Shown here piece after piece: positions 1 through 7,201 of a DNA stretch of 7,943 nucleotides. The stretch is taken from positions 1 through 7,943 of the forward strand of contig JAOTST010000061.1 of NCBI GenBank assembly GCA_029864785.1, given 5' to 3'. Under the pieces are notes generated by a model, which was given only the letters and a program-made list of their open reading frames with translations, was not told the origin of the DNA and made no database searches. Every line of letters starts with the position of its first letter. Positions within the stretch are counted from its first letter, which is position 1. A program made the translations under genes and the position numbers. The DNA comes from Chromatiales bacterium. Its GTDB lineage: Bacteria; Pseudomonadota; Gammaproteobacteria; Thiohalomonadales; Thiohalomonadaceae.

Positions 1-725
1 TGCATATTATGGGTAACAATGATGATGGTGTACTCATCTTTTAGCTCATAAATCAGCTCTTCAATCTTAAGTGTTGATATGGGATCGAGTGCCGAGGCGG
101 GTTCATCAAGCAGTAAAACTTCCGGCTTAATCGCGATGGCTCTAGCAATAACCAGACGCTGCTGCTGTCCTCCAGAAAGACCAAAAGCGCTCTCGTGCAG
201 ACGATCTTTCACCTCATCCCATAGCGCCGCTCGCTTAAGTGATGATTCAACGATCTCATCTAGCTCACGACGATTATTATTGCCCTGAATTCTCAAACCA
301 TAAGCAACATTTTCATAAATCGACTTGGGAAATGGATTGGGCTTCTGAAATACCATCCCCACATTTCTGCGTAACTCAGCGACATTAACCTCAGGCGCAT
401 AGATATCTTGTCCCTCCATCAGAATAGAGCCGTCAATACGCACGCCATCCACCAGATCATTCATGCGATTAAAGCAGCGCAACAGCGTCGATTTTCCGCA
501 ACCACTAGGACCAATAAAAGCTGAAACCCGTCGTTTTGGCAGCACCATATTGACGTTATGCAACGCCTGTTTTTCACCATAGTAGAGATTGAGATTATTC
601 ACCTCTAGTGAAATGGTCTCATCTGACATATCGAGATTTTTCTGGCCACGAGTTAAAGAACTCATATCCATAGCATGACTCGTCTTTGTTGATGAGCTGG
701 TCGTGTTATTTGTTGATTCATTCAT
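1..725 (-). CDS. pstB: PstB, phosphate ABC transporter ATPase (3' end cut off by window edge)
   Basis: This is the cytoplasmic ATPase that powers the PstSCAB phosphate importer. The gene starts at an ATG at 725 and stays open for 241 codons to the window edge, so the C-terminus is missing (E. coli PstB is 257 aa). All ABC motifs are visible: Walker [10 protein letters not shown] (residues 72-80), a Q-loop glutamine at about 127 in FQKPNPFP, signature LSGGQ (183-187), Walker B LLLDEP (204-209) and the switch histidine at 239 in VTHNM. The [17 protein letters not shown] stretch is typical of PstB. About 38 Ser/Thr-rich residues precede the conserved [13 protein letters not shown] start. Internal methionines at 19, 21 and 33 are possible alternative starts, but none has a better ribosome site. 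ATG 725 follows pstA by 12 bases with a weak GAG eight bases upstream, consistent with one transcript. PhoU commonly follows pstB and would lie outside the window. Confidence 0.96.
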   Translation of the reverse strand, partial: MNESTNNTTSSSTKTSHAMDMSSLTRGQKNLDMSDETISLEVNNLNLYYGEKQALHNVNMVLPKRRVSAFIGPSGCGKSTLLRCFNRMNDLVDGVRIDGSILMEGQDIYAPEVNVAELRRNVGMVFQKPNPFPKSIYENVAYGLRIQGNNNRRELDEIVESSLKRAALWDEVKDRLHESAFGLSGGQQQRLVIARAIAIKPEVLLLDEPASALDPISTLKIEELIYELKDEYTIIIVTHNM

Positions 726-737
726 AATCTTGACTCG

Positions 738-2402
738 TTACTGTTCAAGGGATTTATATTTTTCGCGCAATCTATTTCTTATCGCAATCGCGGCTAGATT
801 AAGCACAATAATAATTGCGACTAATAGTAAGGCCGTCGCAAATACCAATGGTCGCGATGCCTCTACGTTGGGACTCTGGAAACCGACATCATAGATATGG
901 AAACCAAGGTGCATAAATTTTCTGTCAAGGTGCAGGAATGGCCAATTACCATCTAAAGGCAGGGTTGGAGCCAATTTAACTACACCCACTAGCATGAGAG
1001 GTGCTACCTCACCTGCTGCTCGAGCCACCGCAAGGATAAGCCCCGTCATCATTGCGGGGCTTGCCATGGGTAACACCGTACGCCACAACGTCTCCGCCTT
1101 GGTCGCCCCTAGGGCAAGACTCCCTTCTCGAATTGAGGAAGGTATACGTGAAAGTCCCTCTTCAGTCGCCACGATGACCACAGGTACGGTAAGGATTGCC
1201 AGTGTCAATGAAGACCACAAAATGCCCGGCGTACCAAATGTAGGGGCTGGTGCCGCTTCCGCATAAAAGAGTTGATCGATAGAACCACCAAGGAAATAGA
1301 CGAAAAATCCCAAACCGAACACACCATAGACAATTGATGGAACGCCCGCCAAATTGTTTACTGCGATGCGGATGAGCCGAGTCACAAAGCCTTGTGGAGC
1401 ATACTCACGCAGATAAACTGCGGCGACCACACCAAACGGTGTCACGATAATAGCCATCAAGATCACCATCATCACGGTACCAAATATTGCAGGAAAGATT
1501 CCCCCCTCAGTATTGGCTTCTCGTGGTTCGGTTGATGCAAACTCCCACAATTTCTCGATATAAAACCCGATTTTTTGTGGAATCGACATTGCGTTGGGAC
1601 GGAATGCTCGAACAATTTGTGACAATGGAATGGTGATCTGTGTTCCATCCATAATCTCTGCCTTCAAACTATCTCGCGAGATGAGTTTATAGAGATCGAC
1701 CAAACGCTGCTGATACTGTTGGTACTGTTTCTCCAACACCTGACGTTCTGCTTCAATTTTATGGTAAGGGGCACTACCCGTTGCAACACCTTTTAACTCC
1801 AGAGCTCTATCCTGTAAGCGTAATTTCTCAATGTGGTAGTTGATACGACCGATCTCATCTTTCTCGATACCGTCGATCTCGCTGCGAATCTCATGGACAC
1901 GACCGAGGCGACGGGTAAGCTCAGGCCAGAGGTTATTTTTGTCGCTACTCGCGACCAGATTTTCACCCTCTCGAACCTCTTTTAAGAAGCCATAAAAATT
2001 ACCCCACTCCTGCCGCTCCAACACCATGACATCTTTCGGTCTCTCTGTTGATTTGATATGAGAAGCGATGATCCAGCGAAAATCGAGTCCACCGCTATCA
2101 CGGTTTCCAGTTTTCAAGAGCAGACGTTGAATCGAATCTTCCTTAAACGTAAGCTCAGGTTGACTCTGTTTTAACTGCTCTTTCGAGACCCATTCATCAT
2201 CATGTATCTCAGCAATCAACCGCTCAGTAGGCGCCGTAGCTGTTTCGCTATACTGATATGACATCACGGTCTTGGGCCAAAAATGGCCAAGTCCCTGATA
2301 GGCAATCAGCCCAATTAACGACACCACCATAATTAAGCTGGCACTGACTGCTCCAGCATTAAGCCAAATCAGTGGAGCGCCACTTCTATACCAATTTTTC
2401 AT
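738..2402 (-). CDS. pstA: PstA, phosphate ABC transporter permease, long form with periplasmic insertion
   Basis: This is an inner-membrane permease that pairs with PstC to form the phosphate path. At 554 aa it is nearly twice E. coli PstA (296 aa). By eye there is one membrane segment at 12-35. A long hydrophilic region follows (about 40-300), with a Glu/Lys/Gln-rich stretch at 165-245 that looks like a coiled coil. The MetI-type permease domain comes last, with segments near 303-331, 345-371, 396-413, 446-474 and 516-541. The ATPase-docking EAA-type loop is SIREGSLALGATKAETLW (424-440), and VARAAGEVAP (459-468) is the conserved permease motif. The extra region resembles the N-terminal domain called DUF3333 in long PstA proteins; that name is from memory. 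The ATG lies 9 bases after the pstC stop. An AGG overlapping that stop, 8 bases upstream, serves as ribosome site and suggests translational coupling. Confidence 0.95.
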   Translation of the reverse strand: MKNWYRSGAPLIWLNAGAVSASLIMVVSLIGLIAYQGLGHFWPKTVMSYQYSETATAPTERLIAEIHDDEWVSKEQLKQSQPELTFKEDSIQRLLLKTGNRDSGGLDFRWIIASHIKSTERPKDVMVLERQEWGNFYGFLKEVREGENLVASSDKNNLWPELTRRLGRVHEIRSEIDGIEKDEIGRINYHIEKLRLQDRALELKGVATGSAPYHKIEAERQVLEKQYQQYQQRLVDLYKLISRDSLKAEIMDGTQITIPLSQIVRAFRPNAMSIPQKIGFYIEKLWEFASTEPREANTEGGIFPAIFGTVMMVILMAIIVTPFGVVAAVYLREYAPQGFVTRLIRIAVNNLAGVPSIVYGVFGLGFFVYFLGGSIDQLFYAEAAPAPTFGTPGILWSSLTLAILTVPVVIVATEEGLSRIPSSIREGSLALGATKAETLWRTVLPMASPAMMTGLILAVARAAGEVAPLMLVGVVKLAPTLPLDGNWPFLHLDRKFMHLGFHIYDVGFQSPNVEASRPLVFATALLLVAIIIVLNLAAIAIRNRLREKYKSLEQ

Positions 2403-2411
2403 ATTCAGAGC

Positions 2412-4646
2412 CTAGAGTGAACTATATTTTTTACGCAGGCGATGACGCACAATCTCTGCGAGCGTATTAACCACAAACGTGAAGCTAAGCAGCACCAGCG
2501 CCGCAAGGAAGAGAATACGATAATGGCTGCTATCGACCTCTGACTCAGGCATCTCAACGGCAATGTTAGCGGCAAGCGTGCGCATCCCTTCAAAGACACT
2601 AAAGTCCATCACGGGCGTATTACCTGTCGCCATCAACACAATCATCGTCTCGCCTACGGCCCGCCCTAAACCGATCATCACGGCCGAAAATATTCCAGGG
2701 CTGGCTGTCAGGATTACCACTCGAATAAGGGTTTGCCATGGTGTCGCTCCCAGCGCAAGTGAACCGAGGGTGAGATGTTTAGGCACACTAAAAATAGCAT
2801 CCTCTGTAATCGAGAAAATGGTTGGAATCACGGCAAATCCCATAGCCAATCCGATAACGAGTGAATTTCTCTGATCAAAACCGATGCCGAATTCGTTATA
2901 CATCCAGCTGCGCATATCCCCCCCGAAAAACGCCTCTTCCATCGGTAGGCTAAGGGTAAAGCTAAACCACACTAAACCGATAATCACAGGAATTAGAATC
3001 ACCGCCTCCCATCCATCCGGCACTCGACGACGTATGGAAGATGGCAACTTCCACCAGAGAAAACTGGTGATAAGAATACCGATAGGCAAGATCAGCAGTA
3101 CACTAAAGACTCCTGGCAGATGACTCTCCATTAAAGGAGCGAGCCATAGACCCGCAAGGAATCCGAGAATAACGGTCGGCAGTGCCTCCATAATCTCGAT
3201 CGTCGGCTTGACCCACTGACGCATTCTTGGCGCCATAAAATAGGCAGTATAAATGGCACCCAATATCGACATGGGTACGGCAAAGAGCATCGCATAGAAT
3301 GCCGCCTTGAGCGTGCCAAAGGCGAGCGGCATCAAACTAAATTTAGGCTCAAAGTCATTACTTGCCGAAGAGGACTGCCAGATATAGCGCTTATCATCGT
3401 AGCCTTCATACTGCACCTTTCCCCACAGGGCTCCCCAGGAGATCTCAGGGTGATGATTGGATACGTGCCAGAAATACCCCTTTCCTGCCGCATCCTCAGC
3501 AAAAACGAAATCGGCTCGCGGAGAACTTACAATTTTTGTTAGTGGATGTTCACTGACCTTCATCGACATCACAGTGCGCTGCGCCGTTGCATGGAAAATG
3601 GTGATATTTCCTTGACGGTCACCGCTAATGAATCCTTTGCGGCGCGACTCCATGGCCAGAGTGGTCACTGCCGTTTTATCGGTATCAAATGAACGAATTT
3701 TCGTCAAAAGATAGTTATGATCTTTATCTCGAACAGAGAACCACTGCGAGAGCTCACCCTGATCGCTCCCAGCAATGATTGAAATCCCACCCAGAAGAAA
3801 GTCAAAACTGGTCAGTTTTGCATCACTACTAAGAACATTGATGGTCTCAACCTTCTCTATATTATCGAGGTCCCCAATAGAAAGCACCTCTACAGCTCCA
3901 GAGTGCTCCGCTAAATAGAGTCGTTTCTGGTCAGGGTCAAGAAGAATAAAGGCCACTTTAAGTGAACTGGCATACTCTGATGAGCTCTTCTCCAAAGTGA
4001 CTTCATCATCAAGCATCGAACTCTCTTTGGTAAAGCGTGCAATCTGCACCCCACCCTTTGTCGAGGTCACGATAGTCAACATCTCTTCAGAATCGCGAAA
4101 AGCGATCTGCTCTATCGCTGAGCCGGAGGGGACAATCTCCAACGGCTCTTCTCCATAGGGAAACTCAAGTTCGGGAGTCACTGTACGCAAATCATTCGGA
4201 TAGCTCACCACATAACGAATTTTAAGCAGCAGTGTCTGCCCATCATCCATACCCAGCGCAAGAAGATTTTTACCTAGCTCACCAACCGCCACAGAAGAAA
4301 TTTTAGATGCCGAGGGGAGTTGCTGACGAGTAATGACAGAGCCATCCTTGGTATGGAAAAAAACCACCTCGCCCGAGGTTGTAATTCGTCCACCAATATC
4401 GCCGCGCTCATCAAGGGAGAGATGAAGTGTTTTACTGCTATTCGAAGTTGTTCCTGGCATTTGATAGGCCGCGACAACTTCACTCGTAGGCGACTCAAAT
4501 AGTGGCCATACAACAAACACCAGATAAAAGAAGATCAAAACGATGGCGGCAATGACACTGATACCACCGAGCATAACGCCATAGCGCACCAGCTTATCTT
4601 TTAACAAACGCCATTGCTGGCTTGAGTCGCGGTTAAATTGTGCCAT
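2412..4646 (-). CDS. pstC: PstC, phosphate ABC transporter permease, long form with propeller-like periplasmic domain
   Basis: This is the second permease of the phosphate importer. At 744 aa it far exceeds E. coli PstC (319 aa). A membrane segment at about 24-49 is followed by some 390 residues with no membrane segment. That region is full of short beta-like repeats (for example GRITTSGEVVFFHTKDG, LYLAEHSGAVEVLSI, GFISGDRQGNITIFHA), which resembles a WD40/beta-propeller fold and is predicted to be periplasmic. The permease begins at about 441. The docking loop is near 618-641 (SVPKHLTLGSLALGATPW) and GLGRAVGETM is at 659-668. Two additional hydrophobic segments (510-531 and 547-566) sit where E. 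coli PstC has only a loop. An in-frame TGA lies four codons upstream of ATG 4646 with no other ATG between, so this is the first possible ATG. No clear Shine-Dalgarno is present. The gene has its own Pho promoter upstream. Confidence 0.95.
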   Translation of the reverse strand: MAQFNRDSSQQWRLLKDKLVRYGVMLGGISVIAAIVLIFFYLVFVVWPLFESPTSEVVAAYQMPGTTSNSSKTLHLSLDERGDIGGRITTSGEVVFFHTKDGSVITRQQLPSASKISSVAVGELGKNLLALGMDDGQTLLLKIRYVVSYPNDLRTVTPELEFPYGEEPLEIVPSGSAIEQIAFRDSEEMLTIVTSTKGGVQIARFTKESSMLDDEVTLEKSSSEYASSLKVAFILLDPDQKRLYLAEHSGAVEVLSIGDLDNIEKVETINVLSSDAKLTSFDFLLGGISIIAGSDQGELSQWFSVRDKDHNYLLTKIRSFDTDKTAVTTLAMESRRKGFISGDRQGNITIFHATAQRTVMSMKVSEHPLTKIVSSPRADFVFAEDAAGKGYFWHVSNHHPEISWGALWGKVQYEGYDDKRYIWQSSSASNDFEPKFSLMPLAFGTLKAAFYAMLFAVPMSILGAIYTAYFMAPRMRQWVKPTIEIMEALPTVILGFLAGLWLAPLMESHLPGVFSVLLILPIGILITSFLWWKLPSSIRRRVPDGWEAVILIPVIIGLVWFSFTLSLPMEEAFFGGDMRSWMYNEFGIGFDQRNSLVIGLAMGFAVIPTIFSITEDAIFSVPKHLTLGSLALGATPWQTLIRVVILTASPGIFSAVMIGLGRAVGETMIVLMATGNTPVMDFSVFEGMRTLAANIAVEMPESEVDSSHYRILFLAALVLLSFTFVVNTLAEIVRHRLRKKYSSL

Positions 4647-4681
4647 AAAAATCGATCATCGCAGAGATTGTGTGGTGGACA

Positions 4682-4715
4682 ATGATAATGGATTAATATG
4701 ACAGTAATGTGACAA
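4682..4715 (-). promoter_or_regulatory. PhoB-dependent promoter for pstCAB (Pho box plus -10)
   Basis: On the minus strand two direct 7-mers, TTGTCAC (4715-4709) and CTGTCAT (4704-4698), are separated by the 4 bases ATTA. This matches the E. coli Pho box pattern of CTGTCAT repeats every 11 bases. Exactly 10 bases after the second repeat is TATCAT (4687-4682), one mismatch from the -10 consensus. No separate -35 is needed in Pho promoters because PhoB occupies that position. The predicted start of transcription is near 4675, giving a leader of roughly 30 bases before pstC. A degenerate third 7-mer (4 of 7 matches) may lie at 4726-4720. Phosphate-starvation control is inferred from the motif, not measured. 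Confidence 0.88.
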
Positions 4716-4764
4716 ACCCGTGCTTAGACCCCGCTTTCACTGAGATAACGGGTATTTTCTAAAC

Positions 4765-4792
4765 AAAAAAAAGGCGTACCCGCAGGCACGCC
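4765..4792 (-). terminator. Rho-independent terminator after pstS
   Basis: On the minus strand an 8-bp stem (GGCGTGCC at 4792-4785 with GGTACGCC at 4780-4773, one G-U pair) encloses the tetraloop TGCG. It is followed immediately by eight T residues (4772-4765). It begins 19 bases after the pstS stop and lies upstream of the pstC promoter. It should end most pstS transcripts. Any leak-through would still contribute to pstCAB. Confidence 0.93.
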
Positions 4793-4811
4793 CTTCAGAA
4801 CTGATCAGGCT

Positions 4812-5789
4812 CTATTTCAAAAAGGCCTTAAGCTGTTTATCTACCACTTTCTTAGGAAGAGGAATGTAGCCATCTTTAACGACAACCTGCTGACCGCTCT
4901 GTGACAGAACCATCTTCACAAACTCTTTTTCAAGTGGTGCAAGTGGCTTATTAGGGCGTTTATTAACATAGACATAGAGGAAACGGCTTAACGGATACTT
5001 ACCACTGAGTGCATTCTCTGACGTCGCCGCAATAAAAGGCTTTCCAGGCTTTTTAGTTAGGGCAACAGCCTTAACACCTGAAGTTTTATAGCCCACACCC
5101 GAATAACCGATACCGTTTAGCGAGCGAGAGACCGATTGAACAACAGATGCTGAACCGGGTTGCTCATTAACACTATTTTTGTAATCACCCTTACAAAGTG
5201 CCTTCTTCTTGAAGTAACCATAGGTGCCTGAGACCGAGTTACGACCATAAATTTGAATCTTCTGCTTACCTAGGTTACCGGTCACACCCACATCACTCCA
5301 GCTGGTTGCATCACGCTTCGCACCACATTTACGGGTTGCCGAGAAGATGGCATCAACATCAGGAATCGTCAGTCCTTTAATTGGGTTATCTTTGTGTACA
5401 TAGACAGCCAGTGCATCAATCGCAACAGGAATCGCGGTGGGTTTATAGCCAAATTTTCGCTCAAACGCCTCAAGCTCCTTATTTTTCATCTTACGGCTCA
5501 TAGGGCCGATATTTGATGTTCCTTCAGTGAGTGCTGGAGGTGCCGTAGAAGAACCCGCAGCTTGAATTTGAATGTTAACGTTAGGATAGACTCGTTTAAA
5601 CTCTTCAGCCCATAAGGTCATCAGATTAGCCAGCGTATCCGATCCAACGCTTGAAAGATTACCTGAGACACCGCTCGCTTTGTGGTAAGTAGCAAGCCCC
5701 GGGTCAACACTACTTCCCGCTTGGGCTTGAAGTGAAAACATTGATGTTGCCAGTAGAGTACCAGCCGCAAACATAGATGACAGACGCAT
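4812..5789 (-). CDS. pstS: PstS, periplasmic phosphate-binding protein
   Basis: This is the high-affinity phosphate receptor that delivers phosphate to PstC/PstA. The 325-aa product begins with a Sec signal peptide: MRLSS, a hydrophobic core, and likely cleavage after AQA at residue 24 (no lipobox cysteine, so it should be soluble). Phosphate-binding segments are visible: SVGSDT (47-52), [12 protein letters not shown] (76-87) and [12 protein letters not shown] (182-193). Cys155 and Cys199 could form a disulfide. The sequence closely resembles the Pseudomonas-type PstS as I remember it, slightly shorter than E. coli PstS (346 aa). The start is firm: GAGG lies 8 bases upstream of ATG 5789 and the signal peptide begins directly there. 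Transcription comes from the triple Pho box promoter upstream, and a strong terminator follows the stop, so it probably forms a separate abundant transcript. Confidence 0.97.
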   Translation of the reverse strand: MRLSSMFAAGTLLATSMFSLQAQAGSSVDPGLATYHKASGVSGNLSSVGSDTLANLMTLWAEEFKRVYPNVNIQIQAAGSSTAPPALTEGTSNIGPMSRKMKNKELEAFERKFGYKPTAIPVAIDALAVYVHKDNPIKGLTIPDVDAIFSATRKCGAKRDATSWSDVGVTGNLGKQKIQIYGRNSVSGTYGYFKKKALCKGDYKNSVNEQPGSASVVQSVSRSLNGIGYSGVGYKTSGVKAVALTKKPGKPFIAATSENALSGKYPLSRFLYVYVNKRPNKPLAPLEKEFVKMVLSQSGQQVVVKDGYIPLPKKVVDKQLKAFLK

Positions 5790-5797
5790 CGTTTCTT

Positions 5798-5801
5798 CCT
5801 C
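5798..5801 (-). promoter_or_regulatory. Strong ribosome binding site of pstS
   Basis: GAGG (within TGAGGAAG) sits 8 bases before the pstS ATG. It is the best Shine-Dalgarno of the six genes here; pstC has none that I can see and pstA and pstB have weak ones. This fits high production of the binding protein relative to the membrane subunits. Confidence 0.85.
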
Positions 5802-5821
5802 AGTTATTAAAAAGTGAGCCC

Positions 5822-5866
5822 ATTATGCGTTCGCTAGATGACAGTAGTGTGAAAGGAATGTGACAG
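5822..5866 (-). promoter_or_regulatory. PhoB-dependent promoter for pstS (three Pho repeats plus -10)
   Basis: Three direct 7-mers are on the minus strand: CTGTCAC (5866-5860), CTTTCAC (5855-5849) and CTGTCAT (5844-5838), each separated by 4 bases. The -10 hexamer CATAAT (5827-5822) lies exactly 10 bases after the last repeat. Eleven-base periodicity puts the repeats on one face of the helix, as PhoB dimers require. The predicted transcription start is near 5815, about 25 bases before the pstS ATG. The upstream edge lies only 12 bases beyond the phoR stop. Confidence 0.92.
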
Positions 5867-5878
5867 TTTTATTAAATT

Positions 5879-7162
5879 TTACCGACTATTTTTGTCGAAA
5901 ACCTGTTCAGAATCAAAGTGGCAACTAAATTTACTCCCCACGTTAAGAGTACTATCAACCTTAAGTTGTGCGTTATGGCGATTAAGGACATGTTTCACAA
6001 TCGCCAACCCCAGACCTGTTCCCCCCATATCACGTGAGCGTCCGGTATCAACACGATAGAAGCGCTCGGTGATTCGATTAATATGTTGAGCCGGAATGCC
6101 TATGCCGCTATCAATCACACTAAGAGCCGCCCCTCCATTATCCTCTTTAGACCAATCGATATGGATGATTCCATCAACGGGCGTATAGCGAATTGCATTG
6201 GTAAACAAGTTGTTAAAGGCACTATAAAGCTCACGCTCATTGCCCATCAAAAAAGTATTTTCATCTAGATTGAGCTCAATGCGAATATTCTTCGCATTGG
6301 CCAGTGTCTGTCCACCATTGACGATCTCCTTTATCAACGTTGCCACCACAATTCGCATCTGTTCCCGCTGTTCCTGACGCTGCTCCAGCTTCGATAGCAA
6401 TAGCAAATCTTCAATAAGGTTGCCCATCCGATCGCTCTGTTGCGCCATCATATCAACAGAAGGCATCCACTCCTTAAGATTTGGATCCGCAGCATCACTC
6501 ATGTTCTCAATAAATCCACGAATGACCGTCAGCGGTGTACGCATCTCATGTGAAACATTCGCAACAAAGTCTCGCCGCATCTGTTCAAGCTGTTGTTGCT
6601 GACTCACATCCCGCGCAATCAGCAGTGATTGATTATGAGCCAACGGAATGTGCCATACCTGTAGCGAGAGATTTTCATCGACCGGCGCAGGAATAGTGAA
6701 TCCACTCTCACCAGCCTCACTATTAAATTTCTGTAAAAAATGGGGATGACGAATAAAATTACTAATCCTCTGTCCCATATCTGAAGATTGATGCAGTCCC
6801 AACAACTGCTTCGCTGCCTGATTGAACCAGACAATGGTATCGCTCTCTCCCAACAGGACTGCCGCATCAGGCAGTGCCGAGGTCATCTCCTGAAAACGCC
6901 CAACCATTTGAGCCAAACGAGTTTTACGCCGATGGTGACTCTGCTGACGGCGATTGAGCAAGTGAAAAATCTCCCCCCACATACCATTCGCTTCAGGGGG
7001 TGGATTATTTCTCCCCTTCTGCAACCAGCGCAGCAGCTTACGTTGATAGTAGAAATTCCATGTCGCAACCACCAATAACGAGATAAATAGCATCCCGGCC
7101 ATCTCTCCAGTAATAGAACCTAGAAGGAGTCCTGCGATTAGTGTAAATATGACAAATTGCAT
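5879..7162 (-). CDS. phoR: PhoR, phosphate regulon sensor histidine kinase
   Basis: This is a membrane-anchored kinase that phosphorylates PhoB when phosphate is scarce and dephosphorylates it when phosphate is plentiful. It is 427 aa (E. coli PhoR is 431). Two short hydrophobic segments (about 2-15 and 22-38) leave almost no periplasmic loop, so direct phosphate sensing outside the cell is unlikely. In this family the signal is thought to come from PstSCAB through PhoU. A basic linker (41-80) leads to a PAS-like domain (about 92-185). The kinase core follows: H-box FVANVSHEMRTPLT with His205, N-box NLFTNAIRYTP (318-328), G1 DSGIGIP (351-357), F-box ERFYRVD (366-372) and G2 GGTGLGLAIVKH (380-391). 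All catalytic motifs are intact. ATG 7162 has AGGA 6 bases upstream and follows phoB by 24 bases, so the two are co-transcribed. Confidence 0.96.
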   Translation of the reverse strand: MQFVIFTLIAGLLLGSITGEMAGMLFISLLVVATWNFYYQRKLLRWLQKGRNNPPPEANGMWGEIFHLLNRRQQSHHRRKTRLAQMVGRFQEMTSALPDAAVLLGESDTIVWFNQAAKQLLGLHQSSDMGQRISNFIRHPHFLQKFNSEAGESGFTIPAPVDENLSLQVWHIPLAHNQSLLIARDVSQQQQLEQMRRDFVANVSHEMRTPLTVIRGFIENMSDAADPNLKEWMPSVDMMAQQSDRMGNLIEDLLLLSKLEQRQEQREQMRIVVATLIKEIVNGGQTLANAKNIRIELNLDENTFLMGNERELYSAFNNLFTNAIRYTPVDGIIHIDWSKEDNGGAALSVIDSGIGIPAQHINRITERFYRVDTGRSRDMGGTGLGLAIVKHVLNRHNAQLKVDSTLNVGSKFSCHFDSEQVFDKNSR

Positions 7163-7168
7163 CTAATT

Positions 7169-7201
7169 TCCTATATAAACAATAGGTTATGCATTGTTTA
7201 T
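7169..7201 (-). promoter_or_regulatory. Inverted repeat across the phoB stop, next to the phoR ribosome site
   Basis: A perfect 9-bp inverted repeat (ATAAACAAT at 7201-7193, ATTGTTTAT at 7183-7175, minus strand) has a 9-base loop holding the phoB stop codon. Directly after it lies ATAGGA, the phoR ribosome site (AGGA 7172-7169). An alternative 5-bp pairing, CCTAT (7186-7182) with ATAGG (7174-7170), would cover that site, and the two folds exclude each other. The stems are A/U-rich and weak, so a regulatory role is only a proposal. Confidence 0.4.

Noticed and set aside
994..1266. Open frame on the plus strand opposite pstA, and similar ones opposite pstB, pstC, phoR and phoB
   Set aside because: They lie wholly inside well-conserved genes on the other strand, show no recognisable domain or ribosome site, and have low-complexity Arg/Ser/Pro/Thr-rich content typical of antisense frames.
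4716..4753. A 6-bp inverted repeat (ACCCGT and ACGGGT) between the terminator and the pstC Pho box
   Set aside because: The spacer is 26 bases and no T tract of useful length follows, so it is not a convincing second terminator or operator.
5777..5783. A perfect CTGTCAT half-site (minus strand) within codons 3-5 of pstS
   Set aside because: There is no partner 7-mer 11 bases away on either side, and it codes for the normal signal peptide start. A lone half-site is not enough for PhoB binding. Other single TGTCA words in coding sequence (for example near 626, 2260 and 7150) were rejected for the same reason.
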